Position numbers and translations under genes: made by a program
Shown: positions 10,385-19,385 of the stretch, piece after piece
Layout: each line of letters starts with the position of its first letter
Position numbering within the stretch: the first letter of the stretch is position 1
DNA from: Streptomyces sp. NRRL F-2664
GTDB taxonomy: Bacteria; Actinomycetota; Actinomycetes; Streptomycetales; Streptomycetaceae
Assembly: GCF_000719345.1 (NCBI RefSeq)
Contig: NZ_JOFX01000020.1
Coordinates: forward strand, 62,001 to 126,000
Direction: 5' to 3'
DNA: 64,000 nucleotides
Notes under the pieces: model-generated
Database searches by the model: none
What the model saw: the letters and a program-made list of their open reading frames with translations, nothing else
Told to the model about the DNA's origin: nothing

Positions 10385-10708
10385 ATGCACATCAGGGGCG
10401 ACCACGCCGAACTCGCTGTCGGGGGCCGCCTCGACGTGCGCAGCGCGGCGGACGCCCGTACGGCCCTCCACACCGCCCTCGACGACGGCCACGGCGACCT
10501 CGTGCTCGACCTCACCGGGCTCGACTCCTGGGACGCGACCGGCCTCGGCGTGATCATGGGGGCGCACCGGAGGGCCGGCCGGACGGGACGACGCCTCGTC
10601 CTGCGCGGGGTGCCTCCGCAGATGCAGCGGCTGCTGGTGGCGACCCGCCTGCACCGGATCCTCGCGATCGAGGGCGGCCTGGAAGCGGAGTCCCTGCCCC
10701 GGGTCTGA
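10385..10708 (+). CDS. STAS-domain anti-sigma factor antagonist-like protein
   Basis: 107 residues forming one STAS domain. Such proteins bind anti-sigma kinases of the RsbW/SpoIIAB type and free a sigma factor; phosphorylation of a conserved Ser in D-S-S-G normally switches this off. Here the motif reads SWDATGLGVIMG, so the usual phosphorylated Ser is Ala and is followed by Thr. The ATG at 10385 follows CGGGAGTACAC. No kinase or sigma gene is adjacent, so its partner is unknown. Phosphorylation of the Thr, or phospho-independent action, are both possible. Confidence 0.87.
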   Translation: MHIRGDHAELAVGGRLDVRSAADARTALHTALDDGHGDLVLDLTGLDSWDATGLGVIMGAHRRAGRTGRRLVLRGVPPQMQRLLVATRLHRILAIEGGLEAESLPRV

Positions 10709-10898
10709 ACCGCAAGCCGCTGACCTTCGCATTTCCTGCGGAAAGTAACGGTCCGGTGGTGATCCAGCCCCTACGGTTTCCCGCACGACCGGCCACGGTC
10801 TAGGGTTCGGGCGGAAACCGGACCGTGGCGACAGCGGGTGCGCGACGGCCGGGCGGTACGACGGCGAGGCGCACGGCCCGCGATCGGGGGACTGGGTC

Positions 10899-13526
10899 AT
10901 GGACCGTACACAGGGGCAGACCGGGCGCGACGAGCAGGGCGCGGGCAGCCCGGCGTCACCCGCCGCCTCCGCTTCCTCCACTTCCCCCGCCTCCGCCGCC
11001 GTGCCCGCGTCCCCTCGGGCGTCCTCCGCGCCGGGGCCGGCGCCCGCCGGCCCCGCACGGGTCGTCACCCTGACCGCCGGCGACTTCTCCCTCACGGTCA
11101 ACCCCGTCGACGGCAGCGAGATCGAACCGCTGCGACCCGGCACCGAGCGCCGCCGCCCCGCCAAGCGCGACGCCGCCGGCCGCGCGGCCCTGGACGCCGC
11201 CGCCGAGCCGCCCGTCCTGCCGGGCCCCCCGATATCCGCCCGGCCCCTGCTCGGCCGCGAGGAGGAGCTGGAACGGCTGGTCCGGCTCCTGGGCCGCGGC
11301 CGGTCCGTCCGCCTGACCGGACCCTCCGGTTCCGGGCGCAGCGCGCTGCTCGACGCGGTCGCCGCCCGCTGCGCGGGCCTCGCGCCCGACGGTCTCGTCC
11401 GGCTCAGCGGCCACGGGCACCAGCAGCCCGGCGAGCTGCTCCACGCCCTCTGCGCCACCGTCTACGACGCCCCCCACGAGCGCCCCGAACACGACGAGCT
11501 CCTCGCCCGCGTGCGCGACATCGCAGCCGTCGTCCTCCTCGACGACCTGGAGATGGGCGGGAGCGCCCTCGACGAGCTGCTGCGGGCGACCCCCGAATGC
11601 GCCTACCTGCTGGCGGCCACCCCCGACACCAAGGCCCCCTCCGACGACTCCCACGTCGAGGAGGTCTTCCTCACCGGCCTCGGCCGGGCCGACTGCGCCG
11701 CACTCCTCGAAGCGGGCCTGGGACGGCCGCTGACGGACGAGGAGACCGCCTGGGCGGGCGACCTGGGCTTCGCCTCCGAAGGGCTGCCGCTGCGCTTCGT
11801 GCAGGCCGCCGCGATGCTGCGGCAGCGCGACGAGCTCAACCGCGGCGACGAGGACGACGACGAGGAGGAGCCCGGCGTCTTCGAGGAGCGCCCCCGTGAC
11901 AGCGGTGTGGTCCCGCTGCCGACGCTCGCCGAGGCCGCGGCCCCCGCGGAGCTTCTCGCCTCGCGGGTCAGCGAGTCCGCGCGGGCGGCCCTGCGGATCG
12001 CGTGTGCGCTCGGCGGCGAGCTGCCGCACCACGCCCACCTGCCGGCGCTCGTGGGGGACACCCACGCCGACACGGCGGTGGCGGAGCTGCTCGACTGCGG
12101 GCTGCTCACCCGTGTCGGGGCCCGCTACCGGCTGGCCGGCGGCGTCGCCCGGCAGCTGGAGGAGGTCGGCTACGGCGACACCGCGTCGGAGGAGGCCCGT
12201 ACGGCCGCCCGGCACTACGCCTGGTGGACCGGCCACGCCTCCGTGGTGCCGGAGCGGGTGGCGGCCGAGGCGGACGCGGTGCTCGCGGCGCTGGCCGGCG
12301 CGGACGTCGTCGCCGCGGCGGTGCTGGCCCGCACGGCCGCCCCCGCCTTCGCGGCCTCGCTGCACTGGGAGGCCTGGGAGCGGGTGCTGCGCTCGGGAGC
12401 CGAGGCCGCGCGCAAGGCGGGAGAGGTCGCCGAGCAGGCCTACTTCCACCACGAGCTGGGCGTGCTCGCCCTGTGCGAAGGGCGGCTGGACCGCGCCCGC
12501 GCCGAGCTGGAGACCTCCATCGGGCTGCGGGGCGCCCTGGCGGACAAGCGCGGCACCGTGGCCGGCCGCCGTGCGCTGGCGCTGGTCGTGGACCGGGAGG
12601 CCGCCGGAGCGGCCGCGTCGCCGCCGCTGCGCCTGGAGGCGCCCGCGGCGCCCTCGGAGGCCGAGGGGGCTGCGGAGGCCGTCACGGGGACCCCCGCCAC
12701 CGGGGCGGCGCCCCCGGCCGCGCTCGCAGCCCCGGCCGTCCGCACGTCCCTCGACGCCCGCACGTCCCTCGACTCGCGCAGGACCCCGGACGCCCGCACA
12801 TCCCTCGACTCGCGCAGGACCCCGGACGCCCGCACCACCCCCGCCGCCGGGACGGGCCCGGCCGGCCCGGCCCGGCCCCCGCTCCCGGTCCCCTCCGAGG
12901 CCGTCACGCGGATGACGCCCGTGGTGCCGGTGGACCGGGACGCGCAGCCGCCGACGACCCTGTCGGCCGTGTTCGAGGACGCCTTCCCGACGGCGCCGAA
13001 GCAGCACGGGCCCGCCGCCGCGACCCCGGCCCCGGTGCCGGCCGCGCCGCCCGCCCGGGACGCCGGCCGCCGCAAGCTCGTCCTGCTGGCCGCCGCGGGG
13101 GCACTGGCCGCGGTGGCCCTGGGCACCGTCGTGAGCTTCGCGCTGAGCTCCTCCGACAGCGAGCCGCCCGCGCAGGGCCCCGCCGTGTCCTCCACCCCGG
13201 AAGCGTCCAGGACGCCCTCCGCGGTCCAGCAGACCGGCGGGAACGATCCTGCACCCCAGCCGCCCGGGACGGCCCCCTCCCAGGAGCCCACGGTCCCGGC
13301 CGCCGGCACGGGCGCCGCCCCGGCCCCCGGACGCACGCCCGGCCGTACCCCCTCCCGGCGCCCCTCCGCGACGCCCCCGAACTCCCAAGCTCCGACGCCC
13401 AGTTCGGCCCCGACGACCTCCGGGGCGCCGACCCAGCAGCCGACCGAGACGGCCGCGCCCTCGCCCACGGAGACCGGCACCACGACGGGCACGGCCACCG
13501 CCACTTCGCCGGTCACCACGCCCTGA
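10899..13526 (+). CDS. large P-loop ATPase with C-terminal membrane anchor and Pro/Ser/Thr tail
   Basis: 875 residues. An Ala/Pro-rich N-terminus (1-100) is followed by an AAA/NB-ARC-like domain with Walker A GPSGSGRSALLDAV near residue 143 and a Walker B-like VVLLDDLEM near 212. A winged-helix/helical region follows to about 560. Then come a low-complexity linker with a 12-residue tandem repeat, a membrane helix (about 728-750, LVLLAAAGALAAVALGTVVSFAL) and a Pro/Ser/Thr-rich tail of about 125 residues. The NTPase part would face the cytoplasm and the tail the outside. A homologue at this place is normal in Streptomyces, annotated only as ATP-binding or membrane protein. Function unknown. The ATG follows GATCGGGGGACT. 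Confidence 0.82.
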   Translation: MDRTQGQTGRDEQGAGSPASPAASASSTSPASAAVPASPRASSAPGPAPAGPARVVTLTAGDFSLTVNPVDGSEIEPLRPGTERRRPAKRDAAGRAALDAAAEPPVLPGPPISARPLLGREEELERLVRLLGRGRSVRLTGPSGSGRSALLDAVAARCAGLAPDGLVRLSGHGHQQPGELLHALCATVYDAPHERPEHDELLARVRDIAAVVLLDDLEMGGSALDELLRATPECAYLLAATPDTKAPSDDSHVEEVFLTGLGRADCAALLEAGLGRPLTDEETAWAGDLGFASEGLPLRFVQAAAMLRQRDELNRGDEDDDEEEPGVFEERPRDSGVVPLPTLAEAAAPAELLASRVSESARAALRIACALGGELPHHAHLPALVGDTHADTAVAELLDCGLLTRVGARYRLAGGVARQLEEVGYGDTASEEARTAARHYAWWTGHASVVPERVAAEADAVLAALAGADVVAAAVLARTAAPAFAASLHWEAWERVLRSGAEAARKAGEVAEQAYFHHELGVLALCEGRLDRARAELETSIGLRGALADKRGTVAGRRALALVVDREAAGAAASPPLRLEAPAAPSEAEGAAEAVTGTPATGAAPPAALAAPAVRTSLDARTSLDSRRTPDARTSLDSRRTPDARTTPAAGTGPAGPARPPLPVPSEAVTRMTPVVPVDRDAQPPTTLSAVFEDAFPTAPKQHGPAAATPAPVPAAPPARDAGRRKLVLLAAAGALAAVALGTVVSFALSSSDSEPPAQGPAVSSTPEASRTPSAVQQTGGNDPAPQPPGTAPSQEPTVPAAGTGAAPAPGRTPGRTPSRRPSATPPNSQAPTPSSAPTTSGAPTQQPTETAAPSPTETGTTTGTATATSPVTTP
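12741..12830 (+). repeat. 36-bp tandem repeat inside the ATPase linker
   Basis: Two 36-bp units (12759-12794 and 12795-12830) differ at one base and encode RTSLDSRRTPDA twice. A half unit (12741-12758) precedes them. The repeat keeps frame and lies in the unstructured linker before the membrane helix, so copy number may vary between strains. Confidence 0.9.
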
Positions 13527-13530
13527 ACGC

Positions 13531-13566
13531 ACGACGGCTTCCGTCCTCGCGGACGGAAGCCGTCGT
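13531..13566. terminator. bidirectional terminator between the ATPase gene and nucS
   Basis: ACGACGGCTTCCGTCC pairs perfectly over 16 bp with GGACGGAAGCCGTCGT around a TCGC loop. It lies between convergent genes. Confidence 0.85.
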
Positions 13567-13590
13567 GGGTCGGCCGAACGCCGGCCGGGG

Positions 13591-14262
13591 TCAGAACAGG
13601 CGGAGCTTGTCGTCCTCGATGCCGCGCAGCGCGTCGTAGTCCAGGACCACGCAGTCCATCCCGCGGTCCGTCGCCAGCACCCTCGCCTGCGGCTTGATCT
13701 CCTGCGCGGCGAACACGCCGCGCACCGGGGCCAGATGCGGATCGCGGTTGAGCAGCTCCAGGTAGCGGGTCAGCTGCTCGACGCCGTCGATCTCGCCGCG
13801 CCGCTTGATCTCCACGGCCACCGTCGCGCCCGAGGAGTCCCGGCACAGGATGTCCACCGGGCCGATCGCCGTCATGTACTCGCGCCGGATCAGCGTGTAG
13901 CCCTCGCCCAGCGTGTCGATCCGGTCGGCGAGCAGCTCCTGCAGGTGCGCCTCGACACCGTCCTTGATGAGCCCCGGGTCCGTGCCGAGCTCGTGGGAGG
14001 AGTCGTGGAGCACTTCTTCCATGGTGATGATGAGCTTCTCGCCCGCCTTGTTGACGACCGTCCACACACCGGCGTCGTCACCGCTCCCCTCTTTGAGGGT
14101 GCACGGCGGAGACATCCAGTTGAGCGGTTTGTACGCCCGGTCGTCCGCGTGGATCGAGACACTGCCGTCGGCCTTCACGAGGATCAGACGGGGTGCCGAG
14201 GGCAGGTGGGCGGTGAGCCGGCCCGCATAGTCGACGGAGCAGCGGGCAATCACGAGACGCAT
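13591..14262 (-). CDS. nucS: mismatch-specific endonuclease NucS/EndoMS
   Basis: 223 residues, the usual actinobacterial length. An N-terminal DNA-binding half precedes the PD-(D/E)XK nuclease core, visible as GPVDILCRD (D137) and VAVEIKRRG (E151, K153). NucS cleaves both strands at mismatched base pairs and starts the non-canonical mismatch repair that replaces MutS/MutL in actinobacteria. The last residues DKLRLF resemble the C-terminal motif reported to contact the DNA sliding clamp. The ATG at 14262 gives the family start [12 protein letters not shown]; longer open frames upstream have no support. It lies in a convergent pair with the ATPase gene. Confidence 0.95.
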   Translation of the reverse strand: MRLVIARCSVDYAGRLTAHLPSAPRLILVKADGSVSIHADDRAYKPLNWMSPPCTLKEGSGDDAGVWTVVNKAGEKLIITMEEVLHDSSHELGTDPGLIKDGVEAHLQELLADRIDTLGEGYTLIRREYMTAIGPVDILCRDSSGATVAVEIKRRGEIDGVEQLTRYLELLNRDPHLAPVRGVFAAQEIKPQARVLATDRGMDCVVLDYDALRGIEDDKLRLF

Positions 14263-14481
14263 GGTCGGCAACGCTACTCGACCTACGGCCCTCCACGCGA
14301 TTCGCCCCTGAAAGCCCCGTTCGCCGATGGCGCGTTGTATGCGCATTCTCCTGGTGCGTCACCCATGGGGCGCCTACCGTGGTGAGCGGGAGGTTGTCGA
14401 GCGTGCACTCTGCGTCGCGATCTCCTTCCCTGCCCGTAAGACTCCGGCAACCAGTCAACCGGGGTCGCGAGAGGAGAACCC

Positions 14482-14874
14482 ATGTCGCTCGACGTCTCAC
14501 CGGCCCTACTCGAACAGGCCGAGCGAGGCGAGGTCGACGAAGCCGCTTTCGTCGACTGCGTCCGGACCTCCCTGCCCTACGCATGGGAGATGATCAGCTC
14601 GCTGGTGGCCCAGCTGAAGGTCGACGGCGGACAGTTCGCCGACAACCAGACGCCGCCGCCCGACGAGCAGGCGCGTGGGCAGCTGCTGCGCGCACTCGCG
14701 AGTGACGCGATACGCGGTGCGCTGCAGCGGCACTTCGGAGTGCGCCTTGCATTCCAGAACTGCCACCGGGTGGCGGTCTTCCCGCTGGATCCCTCGGTGG
14801 ACGACCGGCTGGCCAAGTTCACTTCGATCCGCGGTCAGCTGCTCAACCAGTCGCCGGAACTGCGGGACTGCTGA
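14482..14874 (+). CDS. small conserved Streptomyces protein (SCO5389-like)
   Basis: 130 residues, no signal peptide or membrane helix. The protein begins MSLDVSPALLEQAERGEVDE and contains VDCVRTSLPYAWEMI and a C-terminal RGQLLNQSPELRDC. A gene of this size and sequence lies next to nucS throughout Streptomyces; I recognise it only as that conserved family. AGAGGAGAACCC sits before the ATG. Divergence from nucS suggests a shared control region, but no function is known. Confidence 0.85.
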   Translation: MSLDVSPALLEQAERGEVDEAAFVDCVRTSLPYAWEMISSLVAQLKVDGGQFADNQTPPPDEQARGQLLRALASDAIRGALQRHFGVRLAFQNCHRVAVFPLDPSVDDRLAKFTSIRGQLLNQSPELRDC

Positions 14875-14896
14875 GCAGCCCCGCAGCCCGTAGGTC

Positions 14897-15928
14897 TCAG
14901 CCGAGACGGGGCAGGACTTCGGCGCCGAGTCGCCGTACGTTCTCCTCCGTCGCGGCGAGATCTCCGGAGCCCTCCGTCAGGAGGGCGAAGCGCGTGATGC
15001 CCGTGCGCGCGGCGGTGGCCGCCAGGCGGTCCGCCGCCAGCCGGGGAGTACCCACGGGGTGCAGGTCGCACAGCAGCTCCGTGTAGGCGACCGGATCCCG
15101 CATCGCGCGCACGCGGCCGTCGACGGTCACGTGCGCGTCCAGGCCCGTCCTCAGCCAGCCCGGCATGGACTTCAGCAGCGTCTCGCGGGCGTCGGCCGTG
15201 GCGTCCGCGATCTGGCACACCCCGGCGGAGACGTGGCCGGCCGCGGCCACGTGCTCGGGGGAGTGGCCCGCCGCGAGCGCCGTACTGCGCCACAGCGCGA
15301 CCATCTCGGCCTTGTTCTCGTCCCCGCAGTGCATGCCGAGCAGCATCGGCAGCCCCCGCAGCGCGGCCATCCGCACCGACGACGGCGAGGTGCAGGCGAC
15401 GATGACCTCCGGACCCGACCCGTCCCCGTCCAGCGCCTCCGACGGCCGCGGTACGACGGCCACCTCGCGGAAGGCGTACCGCGGCCCGTCGGCACCGACC
15501 CGCGCCTGCGTGAGCCACCGCCGCAGCAGGTCCAGGGACTCCGGGAAGCCGTTCTCGTAGGCGTCCAGGCCGCCGCCGAACACCTCCAGGTCGACCCACG
15601 GCCCCCCGCGCCCCACGCCGAGCGTGAACCGGCCGCCCGACGCGAGGTGCAGCAGCGCCGCCTGCTCCCCGAGGGCGACCGGGTGCGTGCTCGGCAGCAC
15701 GCTCACCGCCGTGCCCACCCGCAGCCGGCGGGTCCGGCCGAGCAGCAGGCCGGCCAGGGTCACCGCCGACGGGCAGACCCCGTACGGGACGAAGTGGTGC
15801 TCGGCCAGCCAGACCGAGTCGAGCCCGGCCTCCTCCGCCACCTCCGCGGTCCGCACCGCCCGGTGCAGTGCCTCGCCCTGTCCCTGACCCGGGAACTGGG
15901 CCGCCAGTACAAACGCTCCTACGCGCAT
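14897..15928 (-). CDS. LLM-class flavin-dependent oxidoreductase
   Basis: 343 residues with the luciferase-like (beta/alpha)8 fold. The N-terminal strand MRVGAFVLAAQFPGQ is followed by GLDSVWLAEHHF, LGRTRRLRVGTAVSVLP and GGRFTLGVGRGGP, typical of this class using FMN or F420. Substrate and cofactor cannot be told from sequence; F420 is common in actinobacteria. The ATG at 15928 is preceded by GAGGAGG. It is convergent with the SCO5389-like gene and divergent from the next gene. Confidence 0.88.
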   Translation of the reverse strand: MRVGAFVLAAQFPGQGQGEALHRAVRTAEVAEEAGLDSVWLAEHHFVPYGVCPSAVTLAGLLLGRTRRLRVGTAVSVLPSTHPVALGEQAALLHLASGGRFTLGVGRGGPWVDLEVFGGGLDAYENGFPESLDLLRRWLTQARVGADGPRYAFREVAVVPRPSEALDGDGSGPEVIVACTSPSSVRMAALRGLPMLLGMHCGDENKAEMVALWRSTALAAGHSPEHVAAAGHVSAGVCQIADATADARETLLKSMPGWLRTGLDAHVTVDGRVRAMRDPVAYTELLCDLHPVGTPRLAADRLAATAARTGITRFALLTEGSGDLAATEENVRRLGAEVLPRLG

Positions 15929-16158
15929 CGCCTATAGCCTCCTCGCGGCTGACGCGGCCTTCCCCAGGTGGACCGGTTCTTCCTATGGCAACAACGTCTG
16001 ACACGTGCCAAAGGCACGGGCTGACACAGAAGTTATTGGGATTGTCCGGCCAGCACCGGCCGTCGGCCCGTCCCCCCGTGGACACCCTGCGGGTACCCGG
16101 CCTCGCTGCGCGTAGTCTGGAGGAAAGTCACTGCCGTCAGCCCATCCGTGAGGTATAC

Positions 16159-16485
16159 GTGTCACCGCGCAACAACCGCCGCAGGGGCGGCGAGAGTCCG
16201 GAGGAGCGTCCCGGTGGCGGGCTGGACCGCTTCGGACTGGAGCGCACCGAGGAGTACCAGGGCGAGGACTGGAAGGTGCGGCACGTCGCGGGCGCGAGTG
16301 CCGCGGGCAAGCGGTACCGCTGCCCCGGCTGCGACCAGGAGATCCCCTCGGGGACCCCGCACCTGGTGGCCTGGCCCGAGTACGGCGGCGTCGACGACCG
16401 CCGGCACTGGCACAAGGCCTGCTGGAACGCGAAGGACCGCCGCACCACGAAGGTGCAGCGGTCCCGCAACGCGCCCCGGTACTGA
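16159..16485 (+). CDS. small zinc-ribbon-like protein, often mislabelled ATP/GTP-binding
   Basis: 108 residues. After a basic N-terminus (SPRNNRRRGGE) comes a compact domain with CPGCDQEIPSGTPHLVAWPE and RRHWHKACWNAKDRR. The CPGC, His and HKAC residues look like a zinc-binding site. The family is common in Streptomyces and is often called ATP/GTP-binding although no P loop is present. The GTG at 16159 is chosen because the basic start is conserved in the family as I recall it; a longer open frame has no ribosome site. RNA or nucleic-acid binding is a guess. Confidence 0.75.
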   Translation: MSPRNNRRRGGESPEERPGGGLDRFGLERTEEYQGEDWKVRHVAGASAAGKRYRCPGCDQEIPSGTPHLVAWPEYGGVDDRRHWHKACWNAKDRRTTKVQRSRNAPRY

Positions 16486-16505
16486 CCGCGGCCCGACCCG
16501 GCCGG

Positions 16506-17342
16506 TCAGACGTCCCGGCGACCGACCACGACGTAGGAGCCGGCCACGGTCGCTCCCGTGACCAGCACGAGGATCAACAGGTGTGAGAGGTTGCTGGGCG
16601 CCGGGCCCAGGTCGCCGCCCTCCCGCATGCCGAACAACTGGCTCAGCGCGACCGGCACGTTGCGCTGGAGGATCTCCCGTCCGACGGGGGCCACCGCCTC
16701 CCAGGCGCTGAGCATGGCGCCCAGGACCGGGGGCAGGGTGACCACGCCGAGCATGACGGCGATCGCGCCCGCCGAGTGCCGCACCAGTGCGCCGATCGCG
16801 AGCGCCAGCACGCCGAGCAGGGTGACGTAGAGGCAGCCGGCCAGGGCGCCCAGCCACTCGTGCGCCGCGTGCGGGCCCGCCGCGGACCCGCCGTGGGCCA
16901 GCACGGCGGCGATCCCGACCACGAAGACGGACAGTGTGGTGGCGACGAAGGCCGTGGCGCTGAAGACGAGGTACTTCGCGGTGAGCACCCGGAAGCGGTC
17001 CGGCGCGGCCGTGAAGGTGGTGCGCACCAGTCCGGTGGCGTGCTCCGAGGCGATGGTCAGCACACCGAGGACCATCACCGCGACCTGCCCGACCATGAGC
17101 CCGAAGAGGGCGGGCGTGGTGAAGGAGATGGACTCGTAGTCCTGGTCCCGGGTCTGCGTGACGAAGAGCAGCCCGACACCGACGACGGTCACCACCAGGG
17201 CGCCCAGTGTCCACAGGGTGGAGCGGATCGAGATCAGCTTGGTCCACTCCGAGGCGAGGGCGTGCCCCAGGTGCGGCCGCGGCGTGGGCAGCGGGGAGCT
17301 GTAGCTCCGCGGCTGTTCCGGCGTCGTCGTCGTCGCGGTCAT
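16506..17342 (-). CDS. ABC transporter permease (ABC-2 type), pair 1
   Basis: 278 residues. After a short cytoplasmic N-terminus with ALASEWTKLISIRSTLWT, about six membrane helices follow. The EWTK(L/I)xSIRST motif is typical of Streptomyces ABC-2 permeases with ABC-type exporters. Its ATG overlaps the ATPase stop (ATGA), so both subunits are made together. The substrate is unknown. It is clearly related to the permease at 18607-19383, suggesting local duplication. Confidence 0.9.
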   Translation of the reverse strand: MTATTTTPEQPRSYSSPLPTPRPHLGHALASEWTKLISIRSTLWTLGALVVTVVGVGLLFVTQTRDQDYESISFTTPALFGLMVGQVAVMVLGVLTIASEHATGLVRTTFTAAPDRFRVLTAKYLVFSATAFVATTLSVFVVGIAAVLAHGGSAAGPHAAHEWLGALAGCLYVTLLGVLALAIGALVRHSAGAIAVMLGVVTLPPVLGAMLSAWEAVAPVGREILQRNVPVALSQLFGMREGGDLGPAPSNLSHLLILVLVTGATVAGSYVVVGRRDV

Positions 17343-18454
17343 CGGGTGTCCTCTGCGGATTCCTTGGCGGTGCTCGCGAGCTCGCCGGGACTGCTGGGCA
17401 TCAGGAAGGGAGTGCCACCCGCTCCGGGCGGCGGCGGCGCGAAGAAACCCGCCTGCGGGACTTCGGGGGCCGCGGGGCCGTCCTCCCAGGCCGGGAGGGC
17501 CATCGGGTCCTGCTCCCACAGCTCGGCCCGCGGGTCCTCGGTGGAGGTGTACTCGACGGCGGACTGCGTCATCCGCATGTACGCCTCCTCCAGCGAGGCC
17601 CGGTGCGGGGACAGCTCCCACAGCCGTACGCCGGCCGCGTGCGCGAGGTCGCTGATGCGGGGCAGCTCCAGCCCGGTGACGCGCAGTGCTCCGCCGGGCT
17701 CCTGCAGGACCCGGCCGCCCGCCTCGGTGAGGGCGTTGCCCAGCGTCTCCCGGCCATCGGGATCGGTGTCGGCCGCACGCACCCGAGCGAATCCGGCCGA
17801 GTTGTGCGCGATGAACTCCTGTGTCCCCATGTCGGCCAGCAGCCGTCCGCGACCGATGACGATCAGGTGGTCGGCGGTCAGCGCCATCTCGCTCATCAGG
17901 TGGGAGGAGACGAAGACGGTGCGGCCCTCGGCGGCGAGCCGCCTCATGAGGTTGCGGACCCAGAGGATGCCTTCGGGGTCGAGGCCGTTGACCGGCTCGT
18001 CGAACAGCAGCACCTGGGGGTCGCCGAGCAGCGCCGTCGCGATGCCCAGGCGCTGGCCCATGCCGAGGGAGAAGCCCTTCGTCCGCTGCCGGGCGGCGTC
18101 CTGCAGGCCGACGACGGCCAGCACCTCGTCCACCCGCTTCTCCGGGATCCCCGAGAGCTGGGCGATGGACAGCAGGTGGGTGCGGGCCCGGCGGCCGCCG
18201 TGGACGGCCTTGGCGTCGAGGAGGGCCCCGACGTGCCGCTGGGCGTTCGGCAGCTCCCGGAAGGGCAGGCCGTTGATCGTGACGTGACCGGACGTGGGCC
18301 GGTCGAGGCCCAGGATCATGCGCATGGTGGTGGACTTCCCGGAGCCGTTGGGCCCCAGGAAGCCCGTCACGTGACCCGGCTTGACCTGGAAGGACAACTG
18401 GTCGACGGCGGTCTTGGCGCCGTAGCGCTTGGTCAGGCCGACTGCCTCGATCAT
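17339..18454 (-). CDS. ABC transporter ATP-binding protein, pair 1
   Basis: 371 residues. Walker A is GPNGSGKSTTMRMI near residue 35, the signature is FSLGMGQRLGIA, and Walker B is VLLFDEPVNGLDPEGI. A C-terminal regulatory region of about 150 residues ends in a Pro-rich tail with FFAPPPPGAGG not present in pair 2. It energises the adjoining ABC-2 permease, probably as an exporter. It lies 152 nt behind the permease of pair 2 on the same strand, so it may have its own promoter there. AAGGGGC precedes the ATG. Confidence 0.92.
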   Translation of the reverse strand: MIEAVGLTKRYGAKTAVDQLSFQVKPGHVTGFLGPNGSGKSTTMRMILGLDRPTSGHVTINGLPFRELPNAQRHVGALLDAKAVHGGRRARTHLLSIAQLSGIPEKRVDEVLAVVGLQDAARQRTKGFSLGMGQRLGIATALLGDPQVLLFDEPVNGLDPEGILWVRNLMRRLAAEGRTVFVSSHLMSEMALTADHLIVIGRGRLLADMGTQEFIAHNSAGFARVRAADTDPDGRETLGNALTEAGGRVLQEPGGALRVTGLELPRISDLAHAAGVRLWELSPHRASLEEAYMRMTQSAVEYTSTEDPRAELWEQDPMALPAWEDGPAAPEVPQAGFFAPPPPGAGGTPFLMPSSPGELASTAKESAEDTR

Positions 18455-18606
18455 TGTGCTGCCCCTTACCAGGCCGGGACGACTCTCGCCCGTGTAAGGG
18501 TTAAGAGGATAGCGAGGATCCTACGGTTCCGTCCCGGGCCGGATCCCTGACCCGTCCCGGAGACCGACCCTGGCATGACCCGTAGTCCTTCCGGCGGGCC
18601 GGGCCG

Positions 18607-19383
18607 TCAGGCGTCCCTCTTGTTGAGGACGAGGTAGCCCCCGAGTACCGAGGCGGCCACCCACAGCAGCATGATGCCGAGCCCGCCCCACGGCCCGTAC
18701 GGCGTCTCGGTGCTGCCGAAGGCGTTCGGCACCACCTGCATGATCTTGGATCCGGCCGCGTCGGGCAGGTACTGGCCGTACCTGCGGGTCGCCTCGAAAC
18801 CGTTGAGGAGGTTCGAGACGATCAGGAAGAACGGGATCAGGATGCTGATCGAGGCGACCGAGCTGCGCAGCATGGCGGCGACGCCCATGGAGAACAGGGC
18901 GAGGAGCGCCATGTACACCCCGGCGCCGACGACCGCGCGCAGGACGTTCTCCGCGTCCAGGCCGGTGCCGTGGTCGCCCAGGATCGCCTGGCCGAGGAAG
19001 AACGAGACGAAGCTCGTCAGCAGTCCGACCAGCAGGGCCAGCGCGGTGGCCACGGTGAGCTTGCCGAGCAGGAACCCGCCGCGGGCGGGCACGGCGGCCA
19101 GCGAGGTGCGGATCATGCCCGTGCTGTATTCGGTGCTGACCACCAGCACACCGAAGACGATCATCGCGAGCTGGCCGAACTGCATCCCGGAGAAGCTCAC
19201 CAGGGTGGGGTCGAAGGTGGCCCGGGCGAGCCTGTCCATGTCGTCGAAGCCCGCTGCGGCCGCCATGGAGATCAGGGCGCCGAAGCCGGCGGTGACGATC
19301 AGGACGAGCGCGAGCGTCCAGCTGGTGGAGGCGACTGTACGGATCTTGGTCCACTCGGAGGTGAGGACGGCGGAGAAGGCCAT
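18607..19383 (-). CDS. ABC transporter permease (ABC-2 type), pair 2
   Basis: 258 residues with about six membrane helices. The start MAFSAVLTSEWTKIRTVAST carries the same TSEWTKIR motif as pair 1. Two starts are possible: a GTG at 19389 that overlaps the ATPase stop as GTGA, or the ATG at 19383, which I prefer because GGGGAG lies 5 nt before it. It forms a transporter with the ATPase encoded directly upstream. Substrate unknown. Confidence 0.9.
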   Translation of the reverse strand: MAFSAVLTSEWTKIRTVASTSWTLALVLIVTAGFGALISMAAAAGFDDMDRLARATFDPTLVSFSGMQFGQLAMIVFGVLVVSTEYSTGMIRTSLAAVPARGGFLLGKLTVATALALLVGLLTSFVSFFLGQAILGDHGTGLDAENVLRAVVGAGVYMALLALFSMGVAAMLRSSVASISILIPFFLIVSNLLNGFEATRRYGQYLPDAAGSKIMQVVPNAFGSTETPYGPWGGLGIMLLWVAASVLGGYLVLNKRDA

Positions 19384-19385
19384 GG

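Noticed and set aside
16159..16485. ATP/GTP-binding function for the small SCO5391-like protein
   Set aside because: No Walker A or other nucleotide motif is present; the Cys/His pattern suggests metal binding instead.
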